Shown here: piece after piece, positions 33,982-42,944 of the stretch
Layout of the letters: every line of letters starts with the position of its first letter
How positions within the stretch are numbered: position 1 is the first letter of the stretch
DNA from: Photorhabdus cinerea
GTDB taxonomy: Bacteria; Pseudomonadota; Gammaproteobacteria; Enterobacterales; Enterobacteriaceae
NCBI RefSeq assembly: GCF_011189575.1
Contig: NZ_PUJW01000007.1
Span: 1-64,000 of the forward strand
Length of the DNA: 64,000 nucleotides
Reading direction: 5' to 3'
The notes under the pieces: model-generated
Told to the model about the DNA's origin: nothing
The model's input: the letters and a program-made list of their open reading frames with translations, nothing else
Database searches by the model: none
Translations under genes and position numbers: made by a program

Positions 33982-34623
33982 ATGTTCACAAATTTTACTA
34001 CACTCCAAGGTCTATTAGGACTCATATTGACTAGCTCAGTACTGATCGCTGTTCCTGGCCCAAGTATCATGTTTATTGTAGGGCAGGCGGTGTCAGTGGG
34101 ACGGACCAACGCATTACGTGGTGTGATTGGAAATGCAATCGGAACCTATTGCGTTGCCGTGGTCCTTGCCTTGGGAATTGGCTCTTTGCTCATACAATCC
34201 AGCACTGCTTTGATGGTCATTCGTTTGCTGGGTGCTATTGCCTTACTAGTCATCGGTTTTCAATATCTTTTTTTTTCAAAGCCACTGCGAGTTGGGGAGA
34301 ATGTTAGTTCCAAGAAAAATAAGCAAACATTGGCGTTAGGAATAATCGTTGGTGCAACGAATCCGAAGGCATTGATTATGTTTGGTACGATAGTTCCAAG
34401 CTTTTTAAGCGAAGGAATAGACAGCCCTATTTTATCCCTGCTCAGTTTTTCATTGATACCGATTGGCTTAGGCTTGGTGATAGATACAGCATGGGTCGCT
34501 GCCGCGCATGCTGTGAGTTCGCGCGCATCTTTTACTGAAAAAAGAATGAGGCTAGTGAACATACTAGGTGGAGGGATGATAATCGTAATGGCTGTTTTCT
34601 TAGTCATGGGAGCTCTACTTTGA
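33982..34623 (+). CDS. LysE/RhtB-family amino-acid exporter
   Basis: 213 residues, six predicted membrane helices. Typical N-terminus GLILTSSVLIAVPGPSIMFIVGQAVSVGRTNAL with the conserved PGP motif, then GATNPKALIMFGTIVP. Exports an amino acid or derivative; which one is not evident. Same strand as the flavoprotein; an 8-bp hairpin (CAGGGACA/TGTCCCTG, 33915-33958) lies between and could reduce read-through. Confidence 0.88.
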   Translation: MFTNFTTLQGLLGLILTSSVLIAVPGPSIMFIVGQAVSVGRTNALRGVIGNAIGTYCVAVVLALGIGSLLIQSSTALMVIRLLGAIALLVIGFQYLFFSKPLRVGENVSSKKNKQTLALGIIVGATNPKALIMFGTIVPSFLSEGIDSPILSLLSFSLIPIGLGLVIDTAWVAAAHAVSSRASFTEKRMRLVNILGGGMIIVMAVFLVMGALL

Positions 34624-34713
34624 AAAATCAGCAGATATTAACGTTCAATTGAAATATAAATTTCTATAAAAAGGAAATAAGAATTAACCACGCTTTAAAT
34701 TAATAAAGGGCAA

Positions 34714-34736
34714 CTTACAGAGTGGAAATCTGTAAG
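34714..34736. terminator. Hairpin between convergent lysE-like and rraB genes
   Basis: CTTACAGA / TCTGTAAG, perfect 8-bp stem with a 7-base loop, in the 145-base gap between convergent genes. There is no long U-run on either side, so only a probable terminator. Confidence 0.45.
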
Positions 34737-34768
34737 CTAGACCCTCTATTACTTCTTACCCCGATACC

Positions 34769-35185
34769 TTAATGAAGCCTATCTCCTCCTTGCTCCGGTA
34801 GATCGTCTTCATCATCTTCATCTTGTGCGTCAGGATCTTCAAAGTAAGTACCCCAACCATCATAATTGACACCGATTTTTTCGGCCAGATTCATCAGTTG
34901 TTCAACCTGGGTATCGATCAGTTCTGCATTTAACCCACATTCACTGATAACATCACAACACATAAGAATAGTGCCATCCTCAATCTCCAATTCTTCTGCA
35001 TCAGTCACTTCATAACCTAGCTTAAAGGCTTCGACAGCAGCCTTTTCCAACAGATTAAAATCTTCTGCAGAAAAGTGGTGTTCAATGGCATAAAGCGCAT
35101 CTGGGTCACTACCATCTTCCAATAATTCTTCAATAATAAGGCGCGTTTCTTCACGTTGTTCTTCTAAGTCTTTTTGATTTGCCAT
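34769..35185 (-). CDS. rraB: Regulator of ribonuclease E activity B
   Basis: 138 residues from the ATG at 35185 (MANQKDLEEQREETRL), the same length as E. coli RraB; an upstream start at 35200 is less likely. Very acidic, ending in a run of Asp/Glu (DPDAQDEDDEDDLPEQ). RraB binds the C-terminal scaffold of RNase E and changes degradosome composition. Divergent from argI, the enterobacterial order. Confidence 0.95.
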   Translation of the reverse strand: MANQKDLEEQREETRLIIEELLEDGSDPDALYAIEHHFSAEDFNLLEKAAVEAFKLGYEVTDAEELEIEDGTILMCCDVISECGLNAELIDTQVEQLMNLAEKIGVNYDGWGTYFEDPDAQDEDDEDDLPEQGGDRLH

Positions 35186-35285
35186 ACCCAATATCCTCAA
35201 TCAGTTGGCCGTCCCAGCTTTCATTCTCCCACACCACAGTCAGCCTAACCACTGTTTACATCAAAGAAATCTAACACGGAGTTGA

Positions 35286-35327
35286 AATTGAATTTTTATA
35301 GATATAAATTGAATACAAATGCAAAAA
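35286..35327. promoter_or_regulatory. Tandem ARG boxes (ArgR operator) of argI
   Basis: Two sites with half TGAAT at 35289 and 35310, i.e. 21 bp apart (18-bp box plus 3 bp), the spacing of ArgR hexamer operators. The second, TTGAATACAAATGCA, is closest to consensus. Repression of argI by arginine is expected. Confidence 0.65.
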
Positions 35328-35348
35328 CAAATGCGGAGGTACTCAACA

Positions 35349-36365
35349 ATGAATCCGTTCTATCAACGTAATTTACTAAGGTTACTTGATTTTTCTTCAG
35401 CAGAAATCCTCGCTTTTCTGAAGCTGGCGGCTGAATTAAAATCGACTAAAAAATCCGGCACAGAAAAAGCTCTGCTAACAGGTAAAAATATTGTGCTAAT
35501 TTTTGAAAAGGATTCCACCCGCACCCGCTGTTCATTTGAAGTAGCTGCTCATGACCAAGGGGCAAATATCACTTATCTTGGCTCTAGTGGTAATCAGATT
35601 GGTCATAAAGAATCAATTAAAGATACCGCCCGTATACTTGGTCGCATATATGACGGTATTCAATATCGTGGCTATGCTCAGAAAGTAGTTGAAACGCTGG
35701 CAGAACACGCTGGCATCCCCGTATGGAATGGCCTGACGAATGAATTTCATCCTACCCAGTTACTGGCAGATTTACTCACTATCCAGGAGCATCAACCTGA
35801 GAAACCGCTGTCAGAAATCAAATTCGCCTATTTAGGCGATGCCCGTAATAATATGGGCAATAGCATGCTAGAAGCTGCAACACTGACAGGTATGGATGTT
35901 CGACTGGTTGCTCCTGAAGAGTACTGGCCAGATGCAACACTAGTTGCTGAATGCCGAAAACTGGCTGAAAAAACCGGCGGTAAAATTACTCTAACTGAAA
36001 ATATCGCTGAAGGTGTTAAAGATGCTGATTTTCTTTACACCGATGTCTGGGTTTCGATGGGAGAGCCAAAAGAAGTTTGGCAACAACGAATTAGCCTACT
36101 GAAACCTTATCAGGTAAATATGGATATGGTGAAAATGACAGGTAATCCGCAGGTAAAATTCCTACACTGCTTGCCTGCATTCCATGATGAAGAAACTACG
36201 TTAGGTAAGCAACTGGCAGCCAAGTTTGATATGTATGGCGGGCTGGAAGTCACCAATGAAGTTTTTGAATCAGAACACAGTATTGTGTTTGATCAGGCAG
36301 AAAATCGCCTACATACCATTAAAGCGGTAATGGTAGCAACACTGGCAAAGGATTTGAAAATCTGA
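35349..36365 (+). CDS. argI: Ornithine carbamoyltransferase
   Basis: 338 residues from the ATG at 35349, after CGGAGGT; a longer frame from 35319 starts inside the operator. Motifs: FEKDSTRTRCSFE (carbamoyl phosphate), NEFHPTQLLADLL, and FLHCLPAFHD (ornithine). Converts ornithine and carbamoyl phosphate to citrulline in arginine synthesis. It stands just before the pyr operon, whose PyrB is a distant relative. Confidence 0.96.
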   Translation: MNPFYQRNLLRLLDFSSAEILAFLKLAAELKSTKKSGTEKALLTGKNIVLIFEKDSTRTRCSFEVAAHDQGANITYLGSSGNQIGHKESIKDTARILGRIYDGIQYRGYAQKVVETLAEHAGIPVWNGLTNEFHPTQLLADLLTIQEHQPEKPLSEIKFAYLGDARNNMGNSMLEAATLTGMDVRLVAPEEYWPDATLVAECRKLAEKTGGKITLTENIAEGVKDADFLYTDVWVSMGEPKEVWQQRISLLKPYQVNMDMVKMTGNPQVKFLHCLPAFHDEETTLGKQLAAKFDMYGGLEVTNEVFESEHSIVFDQAENRLHTIKAVMVATLAKDLKI

Positions 36366-36439
36366 TTACTTAAGATATCTGTAGGGTTATGTCTATAAAG
36401 GCGTGATTCTGCCAATACCATTTTTCTTCCGGCGAATAC

Positions 36440-36467
36440 TTGCTGTAAGATTTTTCACGAGTATAAT
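36440..36467 (+). promoter_or_regulatory. pyrLBI promoter
   Basis: TTGCTG and TATAAT with a 16-base spacer, about 25 bases before the leader peptide start. The bases after the -10 box (GCGCCGC) lie about where transcription should begin. Confidence 0.6.
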
Positions 36468-36492
36468 GCGCCGCAATTTGCCGGGAGAAATC

Positions 36493-36606
36493 ATGAAAAA
36501 CAGCGCTTATTTTCGTCAAGCTAAAGTGCGAGTGCAACTGCCTAAAGGCAGCCAGCAACCATTGTTTTTCCCGCCGCTAAACCGATCATTTAAGGCCCCT
36601 CATTGA
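36493..36606 (+). CDS. pyrL: pyrBI operon leader peptide
   Basis: 37 residues from ATG 36493 (GGGAGA before it); begins MKNSAYFRQAKVRVQLPKG and ends LNRSFKAPH, with the stop inside the attenuator hairpin. A U-rich stretch (CATTGTTTTTCCC) acts as the UTP-sensitive RNA polymerase pause in such leaders. When UTP is scarce the polymerase pauses, the ribosome catches up and blocks the hairpin, and pyrBI is transcribed. Sequence differs from the E. coli peptide, which is normal since only its translation matters. Confidence 0.85.
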   Translation: MKNSAYFRQAKVRVQLPKGSQQPLFFPPLNRSFKAPH

Positions 36607-36619
36607 GGGGCTTTTTTTT
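36593..36619 (+). terminator. pyrBI attenuator
   Basis: GCCCCT / AGGGGC hairpin with a 5-base loop, then eight T, overlapping the pyrL stop codon and 60 bases before pyrB. Confidence 0.9.
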
Positions 36620-36678
36620 GCCCGGCAATCAATTGATAATCGCTACACCCGGATGTCAGCATTAGAGGAGAGTGAAAA

Positions 36679-37602
36679 ATGGCTAATCCGTTATATCGCA
36701 AACATATCATTTCAATAAATGATCTGAGCCGCGAAGATCTGGAATTGGTATTGCAGACTGCTGCCGCACTAAAAGCCAGACCACAGCCTGAATTACTGAA
36801 ACACAAGGTTATCGCCAGTTGTTTCTTTGAAGCTTCTACTCGTACTCGCCTCTCTTTTGAAACAGCAATCCACCGTCTTGGTGCTTCAGTTGTTGGTTTT
36901 TCAGATAGTAGTAACACTTCCCTAGGCAAGAAAGGAGAAACACTGGCAGATACCATTTCCGTTATCAGCCAGTATGTTGACGCTATCGTGATGCGCCATC
37001 CACAGGAAGGTGCACCACGTCTGGCTTCTGAATTTTCCAGTTATACCCCAATCATCAATGCCGGTGATGGTGCTAATCAGCATCCGACTCAAACCTTACT
37101 GGACTTGTTCACTATTCAGGAAACCCAGAAACGGCTGGACAGTCTGAATATCGCCATGGTTGGTGACCTAAAATATGGCCGCACCGTCCATTCGCTATCA
37201 CAAGCGCTGGCGAAATTTAATGGCAACCATTTCTATTTTATCGCCCCAGAAGCACTAGCAATGCCAAACCATATTCTTCATATGCTGAATGAAAAAGGTT
37301 CTACTTATAGCCTGCATACTAATATTGAAGAAGTCTTGCCAGAGCTGGATATTCTTTACATGACTCGTGTACAAAAAGAACGCCTTGATCCATCCGAATA
37401 TGCCAATGTAAAAGCCCAATTTATTCTACGTGCCACTGATCTGACGGGAGCGAAAGAAAACCTTAAAGTTCTACATCCACTGCCACGTATTGATGAAATT
37501 ACTGTCGATGTAGATAAAACTCCCCATGCTTATTATTTCCAACAAGCAGAAAATGGCATTTATACTCGTCAGGCACTATTATCTTTAGTTTTAAATGAAT
37601 GA
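36679..37602 (+). CDS. pyrB: Aspartate carbamoyltransferase catalytic chain
   Basis: 307 residues (E. coli 311). FFEASTRTRLSFE, SLGKKGETLADT, GDGANQHPTQTLLDLF and HPLPRIDEI give the carbamoyl phosphate and aspartate sites. Makes carbamoyl-aspartate, the first committed step to UMP. Forms the dodecamer with PyrI. Controlled by the attenuator upstream. Confidence 0.97.
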   Translation: MANPLYRKHIISINDLSREDLELVLQTAAALKARPQPELLKHKVIASCFFEASTRTRLSFETAIHRLGASVVGFSDSSNTSLGKKGETLADTISVISQYVDAIVMRHPQEGAPRLASEFSSYTPIINAGDGANQHPTQTLLDLFTIQETQKRLDSLNIAMVGDLKYGRTVHSLSQALAKFNGNHFYFIAPEALAMPNHILHMLNEKGSTYSLHTNIEEVLPELDILYMTRVQKERLDPSEYANVKAQFILRATDLTGAKENLKVLHPLPRIDEITVDVDKTPHAYYFQQAENGIYTRQALLSLVLNE

Positions 37603-37688
37603 TTAAAAAAATACTTTTTAATCCGCGAACATAACCGGTTATTACTTTCTTTCTAAAATGGAATGCGTGTCGATTCTTAACCATTACC

Positions 37689-37742
37689 TGGAGGGTGAAT
37701 ACAGACAAGTTGTCACCAAAATGTATTCATAAAAACACTATG
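37689..37742 (+). promoter_or_regulatory. pyrI ribosome site separated from its start by a hairpin
   Basis: GGAGG at 37689-37693 is 46 bases before the ATG at 37740. Between them TGAATAC (37696-37702) and GTATTCA (37723-37729) form a stem that would bring the ribosome site to about 12 bases from the ATG. No other ribosome site lies close to that ATG. An in-frame GTG at 37695 is too near the GGAGG to use it well. Confidence 0.45.
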
Positions 37743-38204
37743 ACCCAAGATCATAAATTACAAGTCGAAGCCATTAAATGTGGTACAGTGATTGACCATA
37801 TCCCAGCTCAGGTAGGCTTCAAATTACTTTCTCTGTTTAAACTGACTGAAACTGATCAACGTATCACCATCGGCCTGAACCTGCCTTCCAATCAATTAGG
37901 TAAAAAAGATCTCATCAAAATCGAAAATACATTTCTTACAGAACAACAGGCTAACCAGCTGGCTATGTATGCGCCGAATGCAACGGTGAACTGTATTGAA
38001 AACTATGAAGTAGTAAAGAAACTACCAATTAACTTGCCCGAGCGCATTGATAGCGTGTTAGTCTGCCCTAATAGCAACTGTATTAGCCACAATGAGCCTG
38101 TAGAAAGTAGTTTTCGGGTCAAAGTCACATCCGAAGACGTGGTGCTAACCTGCAAATACTGTGAGAAAGAGTTCGACCGCAACGTGGTAATACTCAACGA
38201 GTAA
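37740..38204 (+). CDS. pyrI: Aspartate carbamoyltransferase regulatory chain
   Basis: 154 residues from ATG 37740, which matches the E. coli start (MTQDHKLQVEAIKCGTVIDHI). N-terminal allosteric nucleotide-binding domain; C-terminal zinc domain with CPNSNC and CKYCEKEF. It binds CTP, UTP or ATP and transmits regulation to PyrB. Gap to pyrB is 137 bases, much longer than in E. coli (about 15), and contains the unusual initiation region at 37689-37742. Confidence 0.93.
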   Translation: MTQDHKLQVEAIKCGTVIDHIPAQVGFKLLSLFKLTETDQRITIGLNLPSNQLGKKDLIKIENTFLTEQQANQLAMYAPNATVNCIENYEVVKKLPINLPERIDSVLVCPNSNCISHNEPVESSFRVKVTSEDVVLTCKYCEKEFDRNVVILNE

Positions 38205-38295
38205 ACGATCTATGCCAGTTGCTGAGGCAGATACGGGGACTATAATAGTACCTTTGTGAAATATTCATTCAGTTATCACATTAACAGGAGAACCT

Positions 38296-38682
38296 ATGTC
38301 ATACGAGATTAATACCGATAAAGCCCCTGCTGCAATTGGTCCATATGTTCAGGGTGTTGATCTGGGCAGCATGATCATCACTTCTGGGCAGATTCCGGTA
38401 AATCCAGAAACAGGTGATGTAGCAGAAGATATTGCTGCTCAAGCTCGTCAATCACTGGAAAACGTTAAAGCTATTGTTGAGAAAGCAGGTCTGACTGTAG
38501 GTGACATTGTTAAAACGACCGTTTTCGTTAAGGATTTAAATGACTTCGGCACTGTTAACTCTACCTATGAAGCATTCTTCAAAGAACACGATGCATCTTT
38601 TCCAGCACGTTCTTGTGTTGAAGTAGCCCGTCTGCCAAAAGACGTTAAAATCGAAATTGAAGCTATCGCGATTCGTAGATAA
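38296..38682 (+). CDS. ridA: 2-iminobutanoate/2-iminopropanoate deaminase RidA
   Basis: 128 residues. GPYVQGVDLGSMIITSGQIPVNPETGDV, the conserved Arg in FPARSCVEVARLPKDVKIEIEAIA, and length agree with the YjgF/RidA family. It destroys reactive enamine/imine intermediates of PLP enzymes. Conserved position after pyrI. Terminator at 38707. Confidence 0.96.
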   Translation: MSYEINTDKAPAAIGPYVQGVDLGSMIITSGQIPVNPETGDVAEDIAAQARQSLENVKAIVEKAGLTVGDIVKTTVFVKDLNDFGTVNSTYEAFFKEHDASFPARSCVEVARLPKDVKIEIEAIAIRR

Positions 38683-38706
38683 TCCTCCAGTTCCACTTTT
38701 ATAAAT

Positions 38707-38735
38707 CCTTAGTTAGTCGCTAACTAAGGGTTTTT
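38707..38735 (+). terminator. Rho-independent terminator after ridA
   Basis: CCTTAGTTAG / CTAACTAAGG with a 3-base loop and a following TTTTT. Confidence 0.85.
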
Positions 38736-38771
38736 ACTTTTCTCCATCCTCCAAACATAGCTGACTATTCT

Positions 38772-38785
38772 TTGTCTTAGATCAA
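38772..38785. promoter_or_regulatory. Possible FNR box upstream of nrdD
   Basis: TTGTC-TTAG-ATCAA compares with FNR consensus TTGAT-N4-ATCAA: right half perfect, left half 3 of 5. It is about 140 bases before nrdD, an anaerobically used gene. A GTTGTG/CACAAC inverted repeat near 38823-38846 is a second candidate regulator site (possibly NrdR). Confidence 0.35.
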
Positions 38786-38925
38786 ATCAAGTCGTTATTA
38801 TTTCGCTTTAATTTACTATATGTTGTGCTTAAATATAAAACACAACCTACATATAGATTTATCCATATAAATACCAGAACTGGTATTGTCGATACCTATG
38901 GATAACACTTTCAAGGAGCCATATT

Positions 38926-41064
38926 GTGAAAACTGTTGTGATAAAACGAGATGGTCATCAAGCGCCATTTGATGAAGCACGTATCAGAGATGCTATAAAA
39001 CGGGCCGCTTCCACTGCTGGCGTCACAGATGATAAATATTGTGCTCAAGTTGCATCCGCAGTAACGCAATTAATGGCTAATCACAAACAAGTTGATATAT
39101 GGGATATTCAAAACGCAGTAGAAAATCAATTAATGGCGGGCAACTATAAGCACCTTGCCCGTCTCTATATTGAATATCGTCACGACAGAGATATTGCCCG
39201 AGAGTTACATAGCCGTCTTAATCAGGAGATCCGTGGCTTAGTTGAGCAAAGTAATATTTCCCTGCTCAACGAGAATGCCAATAAAGACAGTAAAGTTATC
39301 CCCACTCAACGCGATCTGCTGGCAGGAATTATTGCCAAACATTATGCCAAACAACATATTCTGCCGCGTGATGTGGTATTAGCTCACGAAATAGGTGAAA
39401 TCCACTACCACGACCTAGATTATTCACCCTTTTTCCCGATGTTCAACTGTATGTTAATTGACCTAAAAGGCATGCTGACCAACGGGTTCAAGATGGGTAA
39501 TGCTGAAATAGAACCGCCGAAATCCATTTCAACCGCAACCGCAGTCACTGCTCAAATTATCGCTCAAGTTGCTAGCCATATTTATGGCGGTACCACAATT
39601 AACCGTATAGACGAGGTGTTAGCACCATTTGTTAAAGCTAGCTATGACAAACAATTAGCAATTGCTACAGAATGGGATATTGCCGATAAAAAATCCTTCG
39701 CGGAAGCACAGACCGAAAAAGAGTGTTACGACGCCTTCCAGTCACTGGAATATGAAGTTAATACTCTGCATACCACCAACGGACAGACACCTTTTGTCAC
39801 TTTTGGCTTTGGTCTTGGTATTTCAAAAGAATCTCGCCTAATCCAGCAATCCATTCTGCGTAACCGCGTTGCTGGTTTAGGCAAGAACCACAAAACAGCA
39901 GTATTCCCCAAACTGGTATTTGCTATCCGTGATGGCCTGAATCATAAGCCTGGTGATCCTAACTACGATATCAAACAACTGGCTCTCAAGTGTGCCAGCC
40001 AGCGGATGTATCCTGATATTCTTAATTACGATCAGGTTGTTAAAGTCACGGGTTCCTTTAAAACCCCAATGGGCTGCCGCAGTTTCCTCAATGTTTACGA
40101 AGAAAATGGAAAGCAAATTCATGAAGGACGCAATAACCTGGGCGTTATCAGCCTAAACCTGCCCCGTATTGCCATCGAAGCCAGAGGAGATGAAAAACAT
40201 TTCTGGCAATTACTAGATGAACGTCTGATGCTGGCGAAGCAAGCATTGATGACCCGTATTACCCGTCTGGAAGGGGTCAAAGCACGAGTTGCCCCAATCC
40301 TTTATATGGAAGGTGCATGTGGGGTTCGCTTAAGAGCGAATGATAACATTGCTGAAATCTTTAAGCATGGCAGAGCTTCTATCTCTCTGGGCTATATTGG
40401 CATTCATGAAACCATTAACGCATTGTATGGCGATCAGGTTCATCTATTTGATGATCAACAATTACGTGCAAAGGCTATCTCAATTATTAACCATCTGCGA
40501 AAAGCAACTGATCAATGGAAGAAAGAAACCGGCTATGGTTTCAGCCTATACAGTACACCAAGTGAAAATCTATGTGACCGTTTCTGCCGCCTTGATACCG
40601 CTGAATTTGGTGTTATCAAAGGAGTGACAGACAAAGGCTATTACACCAACAGCTTTCATTTAGATGTTGAAAAGAAGGTCAACCCTTACGATAAATTGGA
40701 TTTTGAAGCACCTTATCCACCACTGGCAAACGGCGGTTTTATCTGTTATGGCGAATATCCTAACCTACAACATAATTTGAAAGCATTGGAAGATGTCTGG
40801 GATTACAGCTACTTATGTGTCCCTTATTATGGAACCAATACACCCATTGACGAGTGCTATGACTGCGGATTTACGGGTGAATTCTCCTGTACCAGCAAAG
40901 GATTTACCTGCCCTCGTTGTGGCAATCATCAACCTTCAAGAATATCAGTAACCCGCCGCGTCTGCGGTTATTTGGGGAGTCCTGACGCTCGTCCATTCAA
41001 CGCAGGTAAACAGGAAGAAGTAAAACGCAGAGTAAAACATCTGACAAATGGGCGGTTAGGCTAA
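38926..41064 (+). CDS. nrdD: Anaerobic (class III) ribonucleoside-triphosphate reductase
   Basis: 712 residues from GTG after AAGGAG. N-terminal ATP-cone (VVIKRDGHQAPFDEARIRDAI); glycyl-radical motif RRVCGYLG with Gly681; zinc site CYDCGFTGEFSC...CPRCG just before it. Reduces NTPs to dNTPs without oxygen, using formate. Activated by NrdG, encoded 18 bases downstream. Confidence 0.97.
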   Translation: MKTVVIKRDGHQAPFDEARIRDAIKRAASTAGVTDDKYCAQVASAVTQLMANHKQVDIWDIQNAVENQLMAGNYKHLARLYIEYRHDRDIARELHSRLNQEIRGLVEQSNISLLNENANKDSKVIPTQRDLLAGIIAKHYAKQHILPRDVVLAHEIGEIHYHDLDYSPFFPMFNCMLIDLKGMLTNGFKMGNAEIEPPKSISTATAVTAQIIAQVASHIYGGTTINRIDEVLAPFVKASYDKQLAIATEWDIADKKSFAEAQTEKECYDAFQSLEYEVNTLHTTNGQTPFVTFGFGLGISKESRLIQQSILRNRVAGLGKNHKTAVFPKLVFAIRDGLNHKPGDPNYDIKQLALKCASQRMYPDILNYDQVVKVTGSFKTPMGCRSFLNVYEENGKQIHEGRNNLGVISLNLPRIAIEARGDEKHFWQLLDERLMLAKQALMTRITRLEGVKARVAPILYMEGACGVRLRANDNIAEIFKHGRASISLGYIGIHETINALYGDQVHLFDDQQLRAKAISIINHLRKATDQWKKETGYGFSLYSTPSENLCDRFCRLDTAEFGVIKGVTDKGYYTNSFHLDVEKKVNPYDKLDFEAPYPPLANGGFICYGEYPNLQHNLKALEDVWDYSYLCVPYYGTNTPIDECYDCGFTGEFSCTSKGFTCPRCGNHQPSRISVTRRVCGYLGSPDARPFNAGKQEEVKRRVKHLTNGRLG

Positions 41065-41082
41065 TTAAAACAGGCAAAGAAA

Positions 41083-41547
41083 GTGAATTATCACCAATAT
41101 TACTCTGTTGATGTGGTTAACGGTCCCGGAACTCGCTGCACACTATTCGTCGCGGGATGCGAACATCGATGTCCCGGTTGTTATAACAAAAGCACCTGGC
41201 GAGTGAATTCTGGTCGCCCATTTACGCAGGAAATAGAAGACCGTATTATTGCTGACTTACAGGATAGCCGTATTAAACGACAAGGGTTATCTCTGTCTGG
41301 CGGCGATCCTCTGCATAAACATAACATACCGGTAATCCTGAAATTGGTAAGACGGGTCAAGACAGAATGTCCTGAAAAGGACATCTGGATCTGGACTGGC
41401 TATCTTTTAGATGACCTTAATGAAGCTCAACAGGAAATTGTCAGCTATATTAATGTGCTAGTGGATGGGAAATTTGTACAAGCACTTTATGATCCCGGTT
41501 TACTGTGGCGTGGCAGTTACAACCAGATTATTCATAAATTAAGATAA
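41083..41547 (+). CDS. nrdG: Anaerobic ribonucleotide reductase activating protein
   Basis: 154 residues from GTG. Radical SAM cluster motif CEHRCPGC (CxxxCxxC) at about residues 26-33, and SLSGGDPL. Generates the glycyl radical on NrdD. Operon with nrdD. Confidence 0.96.
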   Translation: MNYHQYYSVDVVNGPGTRCTLFVAGCEHRCPGCYNKSTWRVNSGRPFTQEIEDRIIADLQDSRIKRQGLSLSGGDPLHKHNIPVILKLVRRVKTECPEKDIWIWTGYLLDDLNEAQQEIVSYINVLVDGKFVQALYDPGLLWRGSYNQIIHKLR

Positions 41548-41549
41548 TT

Positions 41550-41981
41550 TCATCGCTGCCAGCAGATTTTCTTACCAAATCCCAGCATGTTATTAGTCAT
41601 CTTTATTTCACTAAGATTCAGTTGCCAGACAGGTGTTTTGGCAGCAATTGCCACTGGAAAGCGGCGACAATAACGTGCTCTGGCCTCTTTATCTTTTTCA
41701 CCCTCAAGACAAATGACTTCCCCTTTGAACTGAATACCTTTTATCTGTGCAATATTACGGATCTGTCCAGTAACCGTACCTGCAACCAGTGGATTTATTT
41801 GCATCATTTCACCATGCCGAGTATGGGATTCAGTCATAAACAAAAAGGCTATCTTATCGGCATCAAAAACATAGAAACAACTCGCACACCAAATATCATC
41901 ATCAGCGGCGGTGCAAAGCGTAAGGACATGCTGTCTTGCGAGGTATTGACGAATAAGCTGAAAGTTTTCGGTGGTATTCAC
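41550..41981 (-). CDS. yhbP: YhbP/UPF0306 family protein (flavin-binding split-barrel type)
   Basis: 143 residues. LARQHVLTLCTAADDDIWCASCFYVFDA, ESHTRHGEMM and the ending NNMLGFGKKICW match YhbP. The family has a pyridoxamine-oxidase-like FMN-binding barrel, with no established reaction. Convergent with nrdG, with only 2 bases between the stops. In E. coli it lies with yhbQ, yhbS and yhbT, as here. Confidence 0.88.
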   Translation of the reverse strand: MNTTENFQLIRQYLARQHVLTLCTAADDDIWCASCFYVFDADKIAFLFMTESHTRHGEMMQINPLVAGTVTGQIRNIAQIKGIQFKGEVICLEGEKDKEARARYCRRFPVAIAAKTPVWQLNLSEIKMTNNMLGFGKKICWQR

Positions 41982-42104
41982 ACTCCCCCCAATGGAAGGA
42001 TTTTATCTGCCCGGATACCCAGAACCACGCCCGGATAAACATCATCCTGCGGCGTGTTCTGATATCTCCTGACAGAATCAGGGTTCAGTATGCTCTACTA
42101 TAAA

Positions 42105-42356
42105 TTAGTTATAGATTTCAGCAACACCTGACAATTGGTTCTTACCACTAGCAGAGATAATACGGAAAGAAGATGCACCAGCTTTGTCAGCTTTTTTGGA
42201 CAATTCGGCACTCAAGCTTTCCAAGGTATCAGCTCCCGTTACAGAAACCACACCAACTTTAGGAGATGAAGAAGATTGAACTTCAGTTGCCGCCATACTT
42301 CCAAAAGAGATAGCACTTAAAGCCAAAGCAGCAGCGATATATTTTACGTTTTTCAT
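42105..42356 (-). CDS. YhcN/BhsA-like periplasmic stress protein (DUF1471)
   Basis: 83 residues from ATG 42356 with a signal peptide ending SMA-A near residue 23; a start at 42374 adds six residues. The mature part has KVGVVSVTGADTLESLSAELSKKADKAGASSFRIISA, the DUF1471 fold of YhcN, BhsA and McbA, which affect stress resistance and biofilm. Single gene with an AT-rich upstream region. Confidence 0.85.
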   Translation of the reverse strand: MKNVKYIAAALALSAISFGSMAATEVQSSSSPKVGVVSVTGADTLESLSAELSKKADKAGASSFRIISASGKNQLSGVAEIYN

Positions 42357-42632
42357 AACATGATCCTTGATCAATTTTTAATGGAATGAATTACTCTCTG
42401 TGACGTGGATCATATTATGCTCTAACTGACAGAATAAAAATTAGCAATTATTGCTATTTTATTTCAAAATTTTTGAATAATTAATGCTATATCCAGGAAA
42501 TTGATATGTAACAAGTTTTAATAAATCTATTATATTATAATAACTTAAGATAAATTATTCCGAAAAATAATATAGAAAGACCACTTGAGCAAAATACAAA
42601 TATCAGAAATAAAAAATTAAGAAAAAAATTAT

Positions 42633-42944
42633 ATGGCTAAAAATCAATGGGTTCTTTATTTGCTGAAAACGAAAACAGGAACGCTGTACACAGGAATAAC
42701 GACAGATATCAACCGCCGTTTTGCACAGCATGAAAATGGTAAAGGAGCAAAAGCACTCAGAGGTAAAGGCCCATTGCAACTGGTTTTCAGCAATAATGCT
42801 GGCGACAAATCCAATGCTTCACGACTGGAATATCAGGTAAAACAGTTGAGTAAACAACAAAAAGAGAGGCTGGTTATTTGCCAGCCCATCTGTATAGCAG
42901 AATATTTAGCATCAATTCAGAAACGGTCAAAAGGTGGAGAGTAA
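42633..42944 (+). CDS. yhbQ: GIY-YIG domain protein YhbQ
   Basis: 103 residues: WVLYLLKTKTGTLYTGITTDINRRFAQH is the GIY-YIG nuclease core with the catalytic Arg, followed by LEYQVKQLSKQQKERL. Predicted structure-specific DNA nuclease of the UPF0213 type. Overlaps yhbS tail to tail by 28 bases. Confidence 0.9.
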   Translation: MAKNQWVLYLLKTKTGTLYTGITTDINRRFAQHENGKGAKALRGKGPLQLVFSNNAGDKSNASRLEYQVKQLSKQQKERLVICQPICIAEYLASIQKRSKGGE

